DNA of 64,000 nucleotides from JALOLG01 sp963776935 (lineage in GTDB: Bacteria > Actinomycetota > Acidimicrobiia > Acidimicrobiales > Ilumatobacteraceae): contig CAVZOP010000015.1 in NCBI GenBank assembly GCA_963776935.1, forward strand, positions 124,001 through 188,000, read 5' to 3'. Both the position numbers and the translations under genes were made by a program. A model generated the notes under the pieces. The model saw only the letters and a list, made by a program, of their open reading frames with translations, ran no database searches and was not told the DNA's origin. Below are positions 17,604 to 25,572 of this stretch, piece after piece (the stretch's first letter is position 1; each line of letters begins with the position of its first letter).

Positions 17604-17604
17604 G

Positions 17605-18360
17605 ATGACCGACGAGCATCGCCTCGCCGGACGCACGATCTGGATCGTTGGGGCATCGAGCGGCATCGGCGCCGCGCTCGCCACCGAGCTCGTAGGACGA
17701 GGCGCCAGAGTGGCGATCTCTGCCCGCCGGGAGAGCGCGCTGACCGCCGTCGCCGATGGCGAGATGGCCGTCGTCACGGTCGACGTCACCGACCGTGCGG
17801 CCCTCGCCGTCGCAGCGGACCGTGTTCGCGACGAACTCGGCGAGATCGACATGGTGGTCTACAACGCCGGCTTCTGGGAGCAGATGGACGTGACCGCGTG
17901 GGACTGCGACCTGTTCGCCCGCCACGTCGAGATCAACCTGCTGGGCCTCAACAACTGCCTCGGCGCCGTGTTGCCACACATGATCAAGGCCGGAAGCGGC
18001 CACCTCGTCAGCGTGGCGTCGGTTGCCGGATACCGCGGCATCGCCGGCGCCGAGGCCTACGGGGCCACCAAGGCGGCGCAGATCAACATGCTGGAGGCGC
18101 TGCGGACGTCGGCGGCGCCACACGGTATCGCCGTCACGACGGTGTGCCCCGGTTTCGTCCGTACGGACCTCACCGCCAAGAACGCGTTCCCGATGCCGTT
18201 CATGATCGACGCCGACGTCGCGGCCCGATCGATCTGCAACGGCCTCGAACGCGGCCAGATGGAGATCGTGTTCCCGCTGCCGATGGCCGTCGCGATGAAG
18301 GTCGCCCGCCTGCTCCCGGTCCGGGTGTGGGCCGCCGCGATGCGCCGGGTGACGAGATGA
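17605..18360 (+). CDS. Short-chain dehydrogenase/reductase
   Basis: A 251-residue classical SDR: cofactor motif GASSGIGAA (residues about 15-23), YNAG, the catalytic Ser in SVASVAGY, and YxxxK (YGATK). It starts one base after the DUF1365 stop, with AGGAAGGAG just upstream. It belongs to the same overlapping operon; SDRs occur in the corresponding light-induced clusters of other bacteria. Substrate unknown. Confidence 0.9.
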   Translation: MTDEHRLAGRTIWIVGASSGIGAALATELVGRGARVAISARRESALTAVADGEMAVVTVDVTDRAALAVAADRVRDELGEIDMVVYNAGFWEQMDVTAWDCDLFARHVEINLLGLNNCLGAVLPHMIKAGSGHLVSVASVAGYRGIAGAEAYGATKAAQINMLEALRTSAAPHGIAVTTVCPGFVRTDLTAKNAFPMPFMIDADVAARSICNGLERGQMEIVFPLPMAVAMKVARLLPVRVWAAAMRRVTR

Positions 18361-19595
18361 CCACCGGCGCCGCGAGCGTCGACGCCGAGCGGCGTTGGCC
18401 GGGGCTGGCGGATCCTCCCCTGGCGCCACTGCGGAGCGCCATCGCCCGTGCGATCATCCGCCAGGCCGTCGCCGAATTGCCGCTGCGCGTCGAGTTCCCC
18501 GACGGGAGGTCGATCGGGGCCGGTGGCGACTCCGACCCGGGCATGGTGGTCAACCGGCCGGACGCGTTCTTCGGCCGTCTCGCCGTCGACGCCAAGATCG
18601 GCTTCGGTGAGGCCTACATGGTCGGCGACTGGGACACCGGCCCCGGCACCGACCTCGCCGATCTGCTCACTCCGCTCGCCGGCAACGTGGCGACGCTGGT
18701 GCCCCGGCCGTTGCAGCGGTTCCGGCGGTTCGTCGAGCGTCGCCAACCGGCTGACGAGGAGGGCACGCCGTCACAGGCGCGCCGGAACATCCACCGCCAC
18801 TACGACCTGTCCAACGACCTGTTCGCCTCGTTCCTCGACGAGACGCTCAGCTACTCGTCGGCGATGTTCGCAGACGGCGACGATCTCGCCACCGCCCAAC
18901 GTCGCAAGATCGACGCCATCTTGGACCTCGCGTCGGTGGGCCCGGGTTGCGAGATGCTCGAGATCGGCACCGGATGGGGGGAGCTCGCCATCCGGGCGGC
19001 GCAACGCGGCGCCCACGTCACCACGGTCACGTTGTCGACCGAGCAGCGCGACCTCGCGCTCCGGCGCGTGTCCGCTGCGGGCGCATCCGGCCGGGTCCGC
19101 ATCCTCGTCGCCGATTACCGTGAGGTGGCCGGCCAGTACGACGCGATCGTCAGCGTCGAGATGGTCGAGGCGGTCGGCCGTCGCTTCTGGCGCGACTATT
19201 TCTCGACGCTCGACCGGCTGCTCCGACCCGGTGGCCGGATCGGCCTGCAATCGATCACCATCTCGCACGACCGGCTGCTCGCCACCCAGGACTCGTACAC
19301 CTGGATCCACAAGTACATCTTCCCCGGCGGCATCGTCCCCTCGATCGAGGCCATCGACACCACGCTGCGGGACCACACGTCGTTGGCGATCGCCGAGCGC
19401 CGCGATTTCGGTCCTGACTACGCGACGACGTTGAAGTGTTGGCGTGACACGTTCCTCGCCAACTGGCCGACGATCGAGGGCGACCGGTTCGACGGCGTCT
19501 TCAAGCGGATGTGGGAGTTCTACCTCGCCTACTGCGAAGCCGGGTTTCGCGCCCGCTACCTCGGCGTCAGCCAGTTCGCCCTCGTCAGATCGTGA
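18357..19595 (+). CDS. Cyclopropane-fatty-acyl-phospholipid synthase family methyltransferase
   Basis: A 412-residue SAM-dependent methyltransferase. The core is RRNIHRHYDLSNDLFASFLD, CEMLEIGTGWGELAIRAAQRG (SAM site), EMVEAVGRRFW and YIFPGGIVPS, all conserved in CFA synthases (COG2230). Such enzymes methylate or cyclopropanate unsaturated acyl chains; homologues in COG2907/DUF1365 clusters have been linked to furan or branched fatty acid formation. It starts at the ATGA overlapping the SDR stop and closes the rightward operon. No C-terminal truncation is seen. Confidence 0.92.
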   Translation: MTTGAASVDAERRWPGLADPPLAPLRSAIARAIIRQAVAELPLRVEFPDGRSIGAGGDSDPGMVVNRPDAFFGRLAVDAKIGFGEAYMVGDWDTGPGTDLADLLTPLAGNVATLVPRPLQRFRRFVERRQPADEEGTPSQARRNIHRHYDLSNDLFASFLDETLSYSSAMFADGDDLATAQRRKIDAILDLASVGPGCEMLEIGTGWGELAIRAAQRGAHVTTVTLSTEQRDLALRRVSAAGASGRVRILVADYREVAGQYDAIVSVEMVEAVGRRFWRDYFSTLDRLLRPGGRIGLQSITISHDRLLATQDSYTWIHKYIFPGGIVPSIEAIDTTLRDHTSLAIAERRDFGPDYATTLKCWRDTFLANWPTIEGDRFDGVFKRMWEFYLAYCEAGFRARYLGVSQFALVRS

Positions 19596-19627
19596 GGCAG
19601 GTCGTGAGTCAGATCGTGACCCCGCTG

Positions 19628-20314
19628 TCAGAACGTGAGCTGGCCGCGCAGAACGCTGTCGCCGGAGTGGGTCGGAACGCCGTCGATCGGTTCCACCGAC
19701 ACGTCGACGATGGGGAACGCTGCCGGGTCGAGTCCCGGGGGCAGCTCGTAGATGCCGTCGTTGCGCAGCGGTCCGAGTGAGACGAGTTGGGTCACGTCGG
19801 TGTCGATCACCCACACCTCCAAGAAGCCGTCACCTGCGTCGAGGCCGCTCGTGGACAGCTGGAGCTGCAGCAAACCGTCGCGGTCGACGAGCTCAGCCCG
19901 CCCCTCGCCGGTGTCACCCAGGGGCTCGAGCGCAGCGGTGGCGATGACGGTGGAGTCGTCGGAGGAACGGCTTGCCGCGACGACGCCAACCGTGATCACG
20001 GCCACGATCGCGGCGGCCGCCGCAACCCCCCAGATCCGCCGATCGCGGTGACGTTCGGCGCGGCCCTGCCCAGCACTCGACCGTCGCGCGTCGTCGAGCG
20101 AACGCACATTTTCGGACTCGCTTGAATCGTCCGCAGCGGGCTCGTCACCGGGCTCGGTCGTGACGTCCGCGGCGGCGGCGATGCGGTCCCACAGATCGGA
20201 CGGCGGGGTCTCCCACGCGACTGTCACGGGATCGACCCGGCGAGCCAGCCCTCTCAGTTCGGCGAGCTCGGCGTCGCCTTCGGTCGCGTCGGGGTCTTGC
20301 GTCACATCAGGCAT
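19628..20314 (-). CDS. RskA-like anti-sigma factor
   Basis: A 228-residue protein with a cytoplasmic N-terminal part (residues 1-90, including LWDRIAAAAD), one membrane helix (IWGVAAAAAIVAVITVGVVAAS, about 93-115), and an extracytoplasmic RskA domain ending LRGQLTF. It would hold the ECF sigma factor inactive until released, usually by regulated proteolysis. Its start overlaps the sigma gene by eight bases, typical of sigma/anti-sigma pairs. The N-terminal zinc-binding HxxxCxxC is absent. Confidence 0.85.
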   Translation of the reverse strand: MPDVTQDPDATEGDAELAELRGLARRVDPVTVAWETPPSDLWDRIAAAADVTTEPGDEPAADDSSESENVRSLDDARRSSAGQGRAERHRDRRIWGVAAAAAIVAVITVGVVAASRSSDDSTVIATAALEPLGDTGEGRAELVDRDGLLQLQLSTSGLDAGDGFLEVWVIDTDVTQLVSLGPLRNDGIYELPPGLDPAAFPIVDVSVEPIDGVPTHSGDSVLRGQLTF

Positions 20315-20955
20315 TCTCTCCACCTCCTTCCAGATGGGAGCGAAGCCGGTGCAGACCACGGCGGAGGTCGCTCTTCACGGTACCGAGCGGAAGTCCCGTC
20401 GTCTCTGCGATCTCGGTCTGCGTCAGATCCGAGTAGAACGCCAGCTCGACAACGCGGCGGGCCCGCGGCGAGAGCGCCTCGAGGGCGTGCGCGATCAGCA
20501 ACCGATCAGCCAGCTGGTCGTCGTACGCGTCCGCTTCGGTCACGTCGTCGCCGGCAAGGTCGTCGCGGGGCGCCGGGACCCGCGGCGCGGCCCGGTACGC
20601 ATCGAGGACCTTGAAGCGGGCAATACCCATCAACCACCCAGCGAGGCTGCCGCGCGCCGGGTCGTAGCCATCCCGGGACCGCCACGCGCTCGAGAAAGGT
20701 CTCCTGTGTGCAGTCGGCAGCCGCCCCGCGGTCGACGAGCGCCCGCGAGCAGAACGTGAAGATCAGCGTGCCGAACTGCTCGTACGCGAGCCGCAGCGCC
20801 ACTTCGTCGCCCGCGACCCATCGCCCGGCGACCGCGTCGTCGGCCGCTTCCCGGCTCGCAGGCTCAGCGCGCACCGCGTCACGGTATCGGACGTTCGAAC
20901 CGCGTCGAGGTTGGCGACTGCGGGCGGGGTCGGGGCTGGCGAGGAGGGCATGCAT
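20307..20955 (-). pseudogene. ECF sigma-70 factor (SigK-like), frameshifted
   Basis: An extracytoplasmic-function sigma factor. Region 2 reads ALRLAYEQFGTLIFTFCSRA and DCTQETFL. One extra base in the CTCGAG at about 20691 breaks the frame; removing it gives TFLSAWRSRDGYDPARGSL then AGWLMGIARFKVLD. Region 4 is intact (LSPRARRVVELAFYSDLTQT and GLPLGTVKSDLRRGLHRLR). It is followed by an RskA-like anti-sigma gene and is divergent from a fasciclin gene, as in mycobacterial sigK loci. The start codon is tentative. Confidence 0.8.
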
Positions 20956-20991
20956 CAGAGATGTCGCGGTGTCGGTGATCGGTCACCCACC

Positions 20992-21020
20992 CCTTCGTGC
21001 TGGACGTCCTCGGCGGATGC
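20992..21020 (-). promoter_or_regulatory. ECF-type promoter of the sigma operon
   Basis: On the minus strand GCATCC (21020-21015), 17 bases, CGAAGG (20997-20992). The same two boxes with the same spacing occur facing the fasciclin gene, so both are probably read by the sigma factor encoded here (autoregulation). They resemble the CCATCC and CCGAAT boxes described for mycobacterial SigK. Confidence 0.55.
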
Positions 21021-21050
21021 GGGAGCACGACGGACGAATCCTGCGGAAGT

Positions 21051-21091
21051 GCATCCGCATGGCATCCGCTTCCCGAAGGGGTTCTCGAAAT
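21051..21091 (+). promoter_or_regulatory. Tandem ECF-type promoters of the fasciclin gene
   Basis: Two interleaved candidates: GCATCC (21051) N17 CGAAGG (21074), and GCATCC (21062) N18 CGAAAT (21086). They match the minus-strand promoter of the sigma gene and lie 30-70 bases before the fasciclin ATG. Confidence 0.55.
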
Positions 21092-21119
21092 CCTGTCCCC
21101 CTTCCCAAGGAGCTCCCCA

Positions 21120-22217
21120 ATGAACACCCGATTCGTTCGACTCGCTGCTGGCCTCGCCGCCGTCAGCTTGCTCGCCGCCGCGTGCGGCGACGACAGCGAC
21201 GACTCCAACACGGACGCGACCGCGGCGCCCGTCGAGGCCACCACCGCGATGACCGAGGCGCCGGCGACGACAGAGGCCGAGATGACTTCCGACACGATGG
21301 GGGAGGCCGACATCGTCGACACCGCCATCGCGGCCGGCGACTTCACCACCCTCGTCGCCGCCGTCCAAGCAGCCGGCCTCGAAGAGACACTGCGTGGCGA
21401 AGGCCCGTTCACAGTGTTCGCCCCAACCGACGACGCCTTCGCAGCACTTCCCGCCGGCACCGTCGAGACGCTGCTCGAAGACCCCACCGGCGACCTCGCC
21501 GCGATCCTCACCTACCACGTCGTCGCCGGTGAAGTACTCGCCGCCGACGTCGTCGGACTCGACGGCCAAGAGGTCGCCACCGTCAACGGCGCCACCTTCA
21601 CCGTCAACGTCGCCGACGACGGGTCCGTGTCGCTGACCGACGCCGCCGGCAACGACGTCGCCGTCGTCGCCACCGACATCCAGACCAGCAACGGCGTCAT
21701 CCACGTCATCGACGCCGTCCTCATGCCGACCGCAGGCGAGGCGGAGATGAGCGCTCCGGCCACGACCGAGGCGGAGATGACCGGGGAGGCCGACATCGTC
21801 GACACCGCCATCGCGGCCGGCGACTTCACCACCCTCGTCGCCGCCGTCCAAGCAGCCGGCCTCGAAGAGACACTGCGTGGCGAAGGCCCGTTCACAGTGT
21901 TCGCCCCAACCGACGACGCCTTCGCAGCACTTCCCGCCGGCACCGTCGAGACGCTGCTCGAAGACCCCACCGGCGACCTCGCCGCGATCCTCACCTACCA
22001 CGTCGTCGCCGGTGAAGTACTCGCCGCCGACGTCGTCGGACTCGACGGCCAAGAGGTCGCCACCGTCAACGGCGCCACCTTCACCGTCAACGTCGCCGAC
22101 GACGGGTCCGTGTCGTTGACCGACGCCGCCGGCAACGACGTCGCCGTCGTCGCCACCGACATCCAGACCAGCAACGGCGTCATCCACGTCATCGACGCCG
22201 TCCTCATGCCCAGCTGA
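21120..22217 (+). CDS. Double fasciclin-domain lipoprotein
   Basis: A 365-residue exported protein. The signal peptide ends in a lipobox-like LLAAACGDD, followed by an acidic Thr/Ala linker and two FAS1 domains (each with TLVAAVQAAGLEETLRGEGP and FTVFAPTDDAFAALP, closing with VIHVIDAVLMP). The two domains are encoded by nearly identical 427-bp units. FAS1 proteins mediate cell adhesion or surface interactions; the mycobacterial relatives MPT70/MPT83 are SigK-controlled. AAGGAG at 21108 supports the start. Confidence 0.92.
   Translation: MNTRFVRLAAGLAAVSLLAAACGDDSDDSNTDATAAPVEATTAMTEAPATTEAEMTSDTMGEADIVDTAIAAGDFTTLVAAVQAAGLEETLRGEGPFTVFAPTDDAFAALPAGTVETLLEDPTGDLAAILTYHVVAGEVLAADVVGLDGQEVATVNGATFTVNVADDGSVSLTDAAGNDVAVVATDIQTSNGVIHVIDAVLMPTAGEAEMSAPATTEAEMTGEADIVDTAIAAGDFTTLVAAVQAAGLEETLRGEGPFTVFAPTDDAFAALPAGTVETLLEDPTGDLAAILTYHVVAGEVLAADVVGLDGQEVATVNGATFTVNVADDGSVSLTDAAGNDVAVVATDIQTSNGVIHVIDAVLMPS
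21301..21727 (+). repeat. FAS1-coding repeat, copy 1
   Basis: A 427-bp direct repeat with the copy at 21784-22210; the only difference I find is C at 21633 versus T at 22116. The spacing is 483 bp, so the reading frame is kept. Confidence 0.9.
21784..22210 (+). repeat. FAS1-coding repeat, copy 2
   Basis: The second copy of the 427-bp unit, differing at a single synonymous position from copy 1. This points to very recent duplication or gene conversion. Confidence 0.9.
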
Positions 22218-22229
22218 TTCCCGTCAACC

Positions 22230-22277
22230 GCGCTCCCGTTGGGAGGTTCCAGATGCGGAACCTCCCATCGGGCGCGC
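22230..22277 (+). terminator. Hairpin terminator after the fasciclin gene
   Basis: A perfect 10-bp stem GGGAGGTTCC / GGAACCTCCC (22241-22266) around a six-base loop, extended outwards by eleven positions with two mismatches. No clear U-tract follows. It starts 12 bases after the fasciclin stop. Confidence 0.7.
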
Positions 22278-22285
22278 TCACGCTG

Positions 22286-22324
22286 TTGGACCCGCCGTAA
22301 CTGGTGTAGCTTTGGTTACCAGTG
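22286..22324 (+). promoter_or_regulatory. Promoter/operator of the CGNR gene
   Basis: Two overlapping inverted repeats, GTAAC/GTTAC (22297-22319) and ACTGGT/ACCAGT (22300-22323), straddle a possible -10 (TAGCTT, 22307). TTGGAC at 22286 could be a -35, although the spacer is only 15 bases. The start codon GTG at 22322 lies inside the repeat, which would allow a leaderless, self-regulated transcript. Confidence 0.35.
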
Positions 22325-22927
22325 ACAGCCTTTGACCGTCATCGGGGTCAGTCTGTGGAGCTCGACCGCTACATCGATGCCGGGGCGCTGGCCGCGGTCG
22401 GCTTGGTCAACGGTCTCACGCCCGGGTCCGCCCATGGGCGCGCCTTCGTTCCGTCCGACCCGGCGGCTGCAGTTCGGGATGTGCTTGCCGTCGATCCGCC
22501 GTCCCTCGCGATGCTCGATGCCACCGACGTGCCCGGCTTCATCGAGCTGGCGGGCGACCTACGCAGCGTCTTCGAGAGACTCGACCAACGCGACCTCGCG
22601 TCCTCGGCCACCGTGCTCAACGCACTGCTCGCGGCCAACCCGGCGAGCCCGCACCTTGCCATGGACGGCGATCGATGGCGCCTCCACCATCATCCTGTCG
22701 ACGCCGCCCTCATCCCGATGTGGACGTCGATCTGCGCCGAAGGGCTCGCCCGGATGATCGGCGCCGACTGCGCCCACCGGCTCGGGATCTGCAGCGCAAT
22801 CGGCTGCGATCGGGTGTTCGTGGACGGTTCCAAGAACGCCAGCCGCCGGTACTGCTCCACCAGCTGTCAGAACCGGACGAAGACCGCGGCCTTCCGGCGT
22901 CGACAGACGACATCTCCGGAGGCGTGA
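22322..22927 (+). CDS. CGNR zinc-finger protein (ABATE type)
   Basis: A 201-residue putative transcription regulator. The N-terminal stress-response (ABATE) part includes ALAAVGLVNGL; the C-terminal finger has CSAIGCDRVFVDGSKNASRR, then C-x3-C followed by QNR instead of the usual GNR. Such proteins are generally DNA-binding autoregulators. Start GTG at 22322 is the longest; a GTG at 22355 is an alternative. The 3' end converges on the HATPase frame of the opposite strand. Confidence 0.78.
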   Translation: MTAFDRHRGQSVELDRYIDAGALAAVGLVNGLTPGSAHGRAFVPSDPAAAVRDVLAVDPPSLAMLDATDVPGFIELAGDLRSVFERLDQRDLASSATVLNALLAANPASPHLAMDGDRWRLHHHPVDAALIPMWTSICAEGLARMIGADCAHRLGICSAIGCDRVFVDGSKNASRRYCSTSCQNRTKTAAFRRRQTTSPEA

Positions 22928-23414
22928 CGTCACCATCGACGACGTGGCCAACTGATCCACCCGCACCACGGCCCGAGCCGGCCCGCGTGCGGTCCGGGGC
23001 AGTACCGACGCGCCGGTCGGATGCCGCGGTTGCATCCCACCTCCGACTGCCCTGCAGATCGACGCTGAACCACACTGACGTCCCCTCACCCGGCGATGCG
23101 CTGAACCCCCAGTCGTCGGAGAACTCCGAGACGATGCGCAGCCCACGCCCGTATGGCTCCGACGGTGACGGTGACCGCAGCTCAGGTGCTCCTGGCCCGC
23201 CATCGGCGACGACGACGCTGAGGCGGGTGTCCTCGATCTCAACGGTGACCGAGAAGTCAGCGTCGGAATGGCGGACGCAGTTCGTCGCCAACTCCGACAC
23301 CATCACGGTGACCGCTTCGGCGAGGTCCGGCGCGAGATCGGGAAGTTGATCGTTGACGAAGCGACGCGCCTGACGCACCGACGTCGAGTGATTGGGGAAT
23401 CGACGCGTGCTCAT
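22710..23414 (-). CDS. RsbW-like HATPase (anti-sigma kinase), 3' end uncertain
   Basis: The first 125 residues form a GHKL/HATPase_c domain of the RsbW/SpoIIAB kind: VMVSELATNCVRHSD (N box), VVVADGGPGAP (G1) and YGRGLRIVSEFSDDWG (G2). These kinases bind sigma factors or phosphorylate STAS partners. Everything downstream of about 23040 is Arg/Ser-rich and lies opposite the CGNR gene, so the true C-terminus is doubtful (a missed frame shift is possible). The ATG overlaps the STAS stop (TGATG), so it is coupled to its likely antagonist. Confidence 0.65.
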   Translation of the reverse strand: MSTRRFPNHSTSVRQARRFVNDQLPDLAPDLAEAVTVMVSELATNCVRHSDADFSVTVEIEDTRLSVVVADGGPGAPELRSPSPSEPYGRGLRIVSEFSDDWGFSASPGEGTSVWFSVDLQGSRRWDATAASDRRVGTAPDRTRAGSGRGAGGSVGHVVDGDVTPPEMSSVDAGRPRSSSGSDSWWSSTGGWRSWNRPRTPDRSRLRCRSRAGGRSRRRSSGRALRRRSTSTSG

Positions 23415-23746
23415 CACTCGTCGATCCGGAACAACTCGCCGAGGCCGGTCGCCTCGATGACACGCCGCACGACGTTCGACGATGGGTGGATCCGGACCGA
23501 GTCAGCCGTCTTGACGGCCTCGAGGAGCACCGCCAGACCTGAACTGTTGATGAAGTCGACCGCGGCCAGGTCGAAGACGAGGTCGGCCGGGCGGCGCTCG
23601 ACGGCGACCGCGATCGCCTGCCGGATGGTGTCGGCCGTGGCGATGTCGATCTCGCCGACGACACGGATGACAGCGGTGCCGTCGTCGTCGAACGTCACCT
23701 CGGCCGTCACGTCGACGGATGCCGCCTCGTCGTCTAGTGCTGCCAT
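23414..23746 (-). CDS. STAS anti-anti-sigma factor
   Basis: A 110-residue STAS protein (RsbV/SpoIIAA fold). VVGEIDIATADTIRQAI is the early strand-helix pair, and VDFINSSGLAVLLEAV carries the phosphorylatable Ser-Ser-Gly. It sits between the remnant of a PP2C-type phosphatase gene and the RsbW-like kinase gene with overlapping codons, the standard partner-switching order: phosphatase dephosphorylates STAS, which then sequesters the kinase. Confidence 0.88.
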   Translation of the reverse strand: MAALDDEAASVDVTAEVTFDDDGTAVIRVVGEIDIATADTIRQAIAVAVERRPADLVFDLAAVDFINSSGLAVLLEAVKTADSVRIHPSSNVVRRVIEATGLGELFRIDE

Positions 23747-24055
23747 CGGACCCCCAGTATCGCCGTGTCGTCGTCGGAGTCGTGTATCTGGGCGTTGACG
23801 ATGCGAGTCAGCAGCTCGTCGAGTGATCCGTCGCGTGCGCGCCACAGCCGCGATGCCCAAGACCACGGTCAACAGCAACCCGATCGCAACGACGGCGATC
23901 GTCGTCAGGTGGACGAACCGGCGTCGTTGACCGTCGACGTCGGAGGGTTCGGATTCCGGGTCTGCCGGCGGCGCCGCGTCAGGCTCGGCCGGGGAGGCAA
24001 ACGTGAGCGGTGCATCAGCCACGGCAGGGCGGCTACGCAGGCTCCGGACGGGCAC
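23734..24055 (-). pseudogene. Gutted PP2C/SpoIIE phosphatase gene
   Basis: An N-terminal piece with a membrane helix (FVHLTTIAVVAIGLLLTVV) runs, after a one-base shift near 23850, straight into DGSLDELLTRIVNAQ, then DDDTAILGVRW and a TAG at 23734-23736. The latter is the typical C-terminal end of SpoIIE phosphatases (D-D-D-x-A-x-L-x-x-R-W). The sensor and catalytic domains that should lie between are absent. The stop overlaps the STAS start by 13 bases, as expected for an intact operon, so only the middle of the gene is lost. Confidence 0.55.
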
Positions 24056-24143
24056 GGCGGCGACACCAACCGCCGACGAGTCGCACGACTTCTTTGTCGC
24101 AGTGACGTGACGCAACCTTGTCGAACGCTGACGATCTGAGCAG

Positions 24144-24802
24144 TCAAGCGCTCGACGAAGCGAGGCCAGGAGCGTCGAGCACCGGGTGATCCCGGCACCA
24201 TTTGACCACCACGGCTGCGCCGTCGTCGGCCACGTGGGCGACGCGTCCGTACGTGCTCCTGTCCAGGTCGTCGCGCTCGAGCAGCGCCTTGCGCAGGTGC
24301 AGGATCGACGTCGCCTGGTAGTCCCAACCGGCCAGCCAACCGTCGAGCGCGCCATCGTCGAGGGCGGCGACGATCACCTCGTACGCGTATCGACAGAGGT
24401 CGCCCGCCTCGCGCGTGGAACTCGAGGCTCTCCCCCGCCAACTTGGCGAGCGCGAGGACGGCTGCCTCACGACGCCGAGACGGCTGGATCGCGTCCGGAA
24501 CGCCGAGTGCGAGCTGGACGATCCGCTCAGCGTCCATGGGGCGCCAGGCGTCGCGCGTGCGCACGCCGTTGGTCGGGCGCCGCACGGGCGGTCGGCCGCG
24601 GCCCCAGTTCCGCGGCCACACCACCCTGCAGCGCCCCCGGGTCGTGGCTGATCATCGACGACCGCCGTCGTCGATCGTGCGACAACGCGTAGGGGCTGTC
24701 GCACGGAACGACGACCTCGCTGCTCGCGTCGCTCAGCCGCAACCGCGCGGCGCCGTCCTGTCGACTTTCGAGGATTCGGCACACGACATCCTCCAAATTC
24801 AA
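24144..24802 (-). pseudogene. Unrecognised protein, two frame shifts
   Basis: Three consecutive coding-like segments in three frames: MNLEDVVCRILESRQDG (from 24802); VRRPTNGVRTRDAWRPMDAE and AVLALAKLAGESLEFHARG; then GDLCRYAYEVIVAALDDG to a stop at 24144. One extra base near 24585 and one near 24405 would explain both shifts, giving about 219 residues. No family recognised. Its C-terminal half is rich in Ala/Leu helices and acidic residues. Confidence 0.5.
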
Positions 24803-24876
24803 CGGAGCCCCAGGCGGGTCCGGAGGGCGGCGCGTTGTTCACCGTACCTGCGCCCACGCCGAAACGTGTTGTCGGT

Positions 24877-25572
24877 ATGTCAACTCGCGTACGCACCGAG
24901 CCGAGTTTCCGCCACCCACTGTGGCCGCTACGGCGTGACTTCCATTCGCGTGAGTCGCCGTCCATTCATCCTGGGGTCCTCATCGACCGATACACAGGCG
25001 TGCCCCTGTCCCAGCGCGTCGATCCTTCCGCGCCCACGCGTCCGGGACCACGAGGAGTGGCATCGCGGCGGAGCGTCGCCGGTGCCGTGGTCGTGGTGGC
25101 GCTGTGCGTCCTCTACCTGAAATGGCCAGACGGCGCGCTCGGACATGTCACCTACCTGACCGTCACCATCGGAGCGAGCGCGGTTGCCTGGATCAGCGTG
25201 CGCCGGTTCGGCGGATCGAGCCGGGTGTGGCTGGCCGTGGGGATCAGCGCATCCGCGCTCGGCGACGGCATTTACGAGGTCTACGTATTCAGGGGTGTCG
25301 AGCCGGACGTGTCGTTCGCCGACGTCGCCTGGATCGCGTCGTATGTCGGAGTCGGCGTCGGCATGCTCCAAGTGCTGCGCGGGGCACACCGCCGCACCCG
25401 TCGCGACCTCGACGGTCTGATCGACATGGCGGTCATCGCCCTGATCGCAGTGCTCATCCTGTGGCAGTTCTGGATCGAACCCAGCATGAGCGACACGTCG
25501 GTGCCGTTGTTCGTTCGGAGCGTGTGGGCGTCGTACCCGATCCTCGATGCGCATGGGACGATGCAGACATGA
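24877..25572 (+). pseudogene. Truncated membrane sensor of a GGDEF/EAL-type protein
   Basis: Several membrane helices (VAGAVVVVALCVLYL, VTYLTVTIGASAVAWI, DMAVIALIAVLILWQFW) with the soluble loop VSFADVAWIASYVGVG and DLDGLIDMAVIA, the arrangement seen at the N-terminus of actinobacterial c-di-GMP enzymes with an uncharacterised seven-helix sensor. The frame stops right after SYPILDA, before the remaining helices, and no GGDEF or EAL follows. The 3' part therefore seems deleted up to the methyltransferase start, which overlaps its TGA. The start is uncertain. Confidence 0.45.

Noticed and set aside
21394..22119. Duplicate 80-codon frames within the fasciclin gene
   Set aside because: They are out-of-frame translations of the duplicated FAS1 unit, not separate genes.
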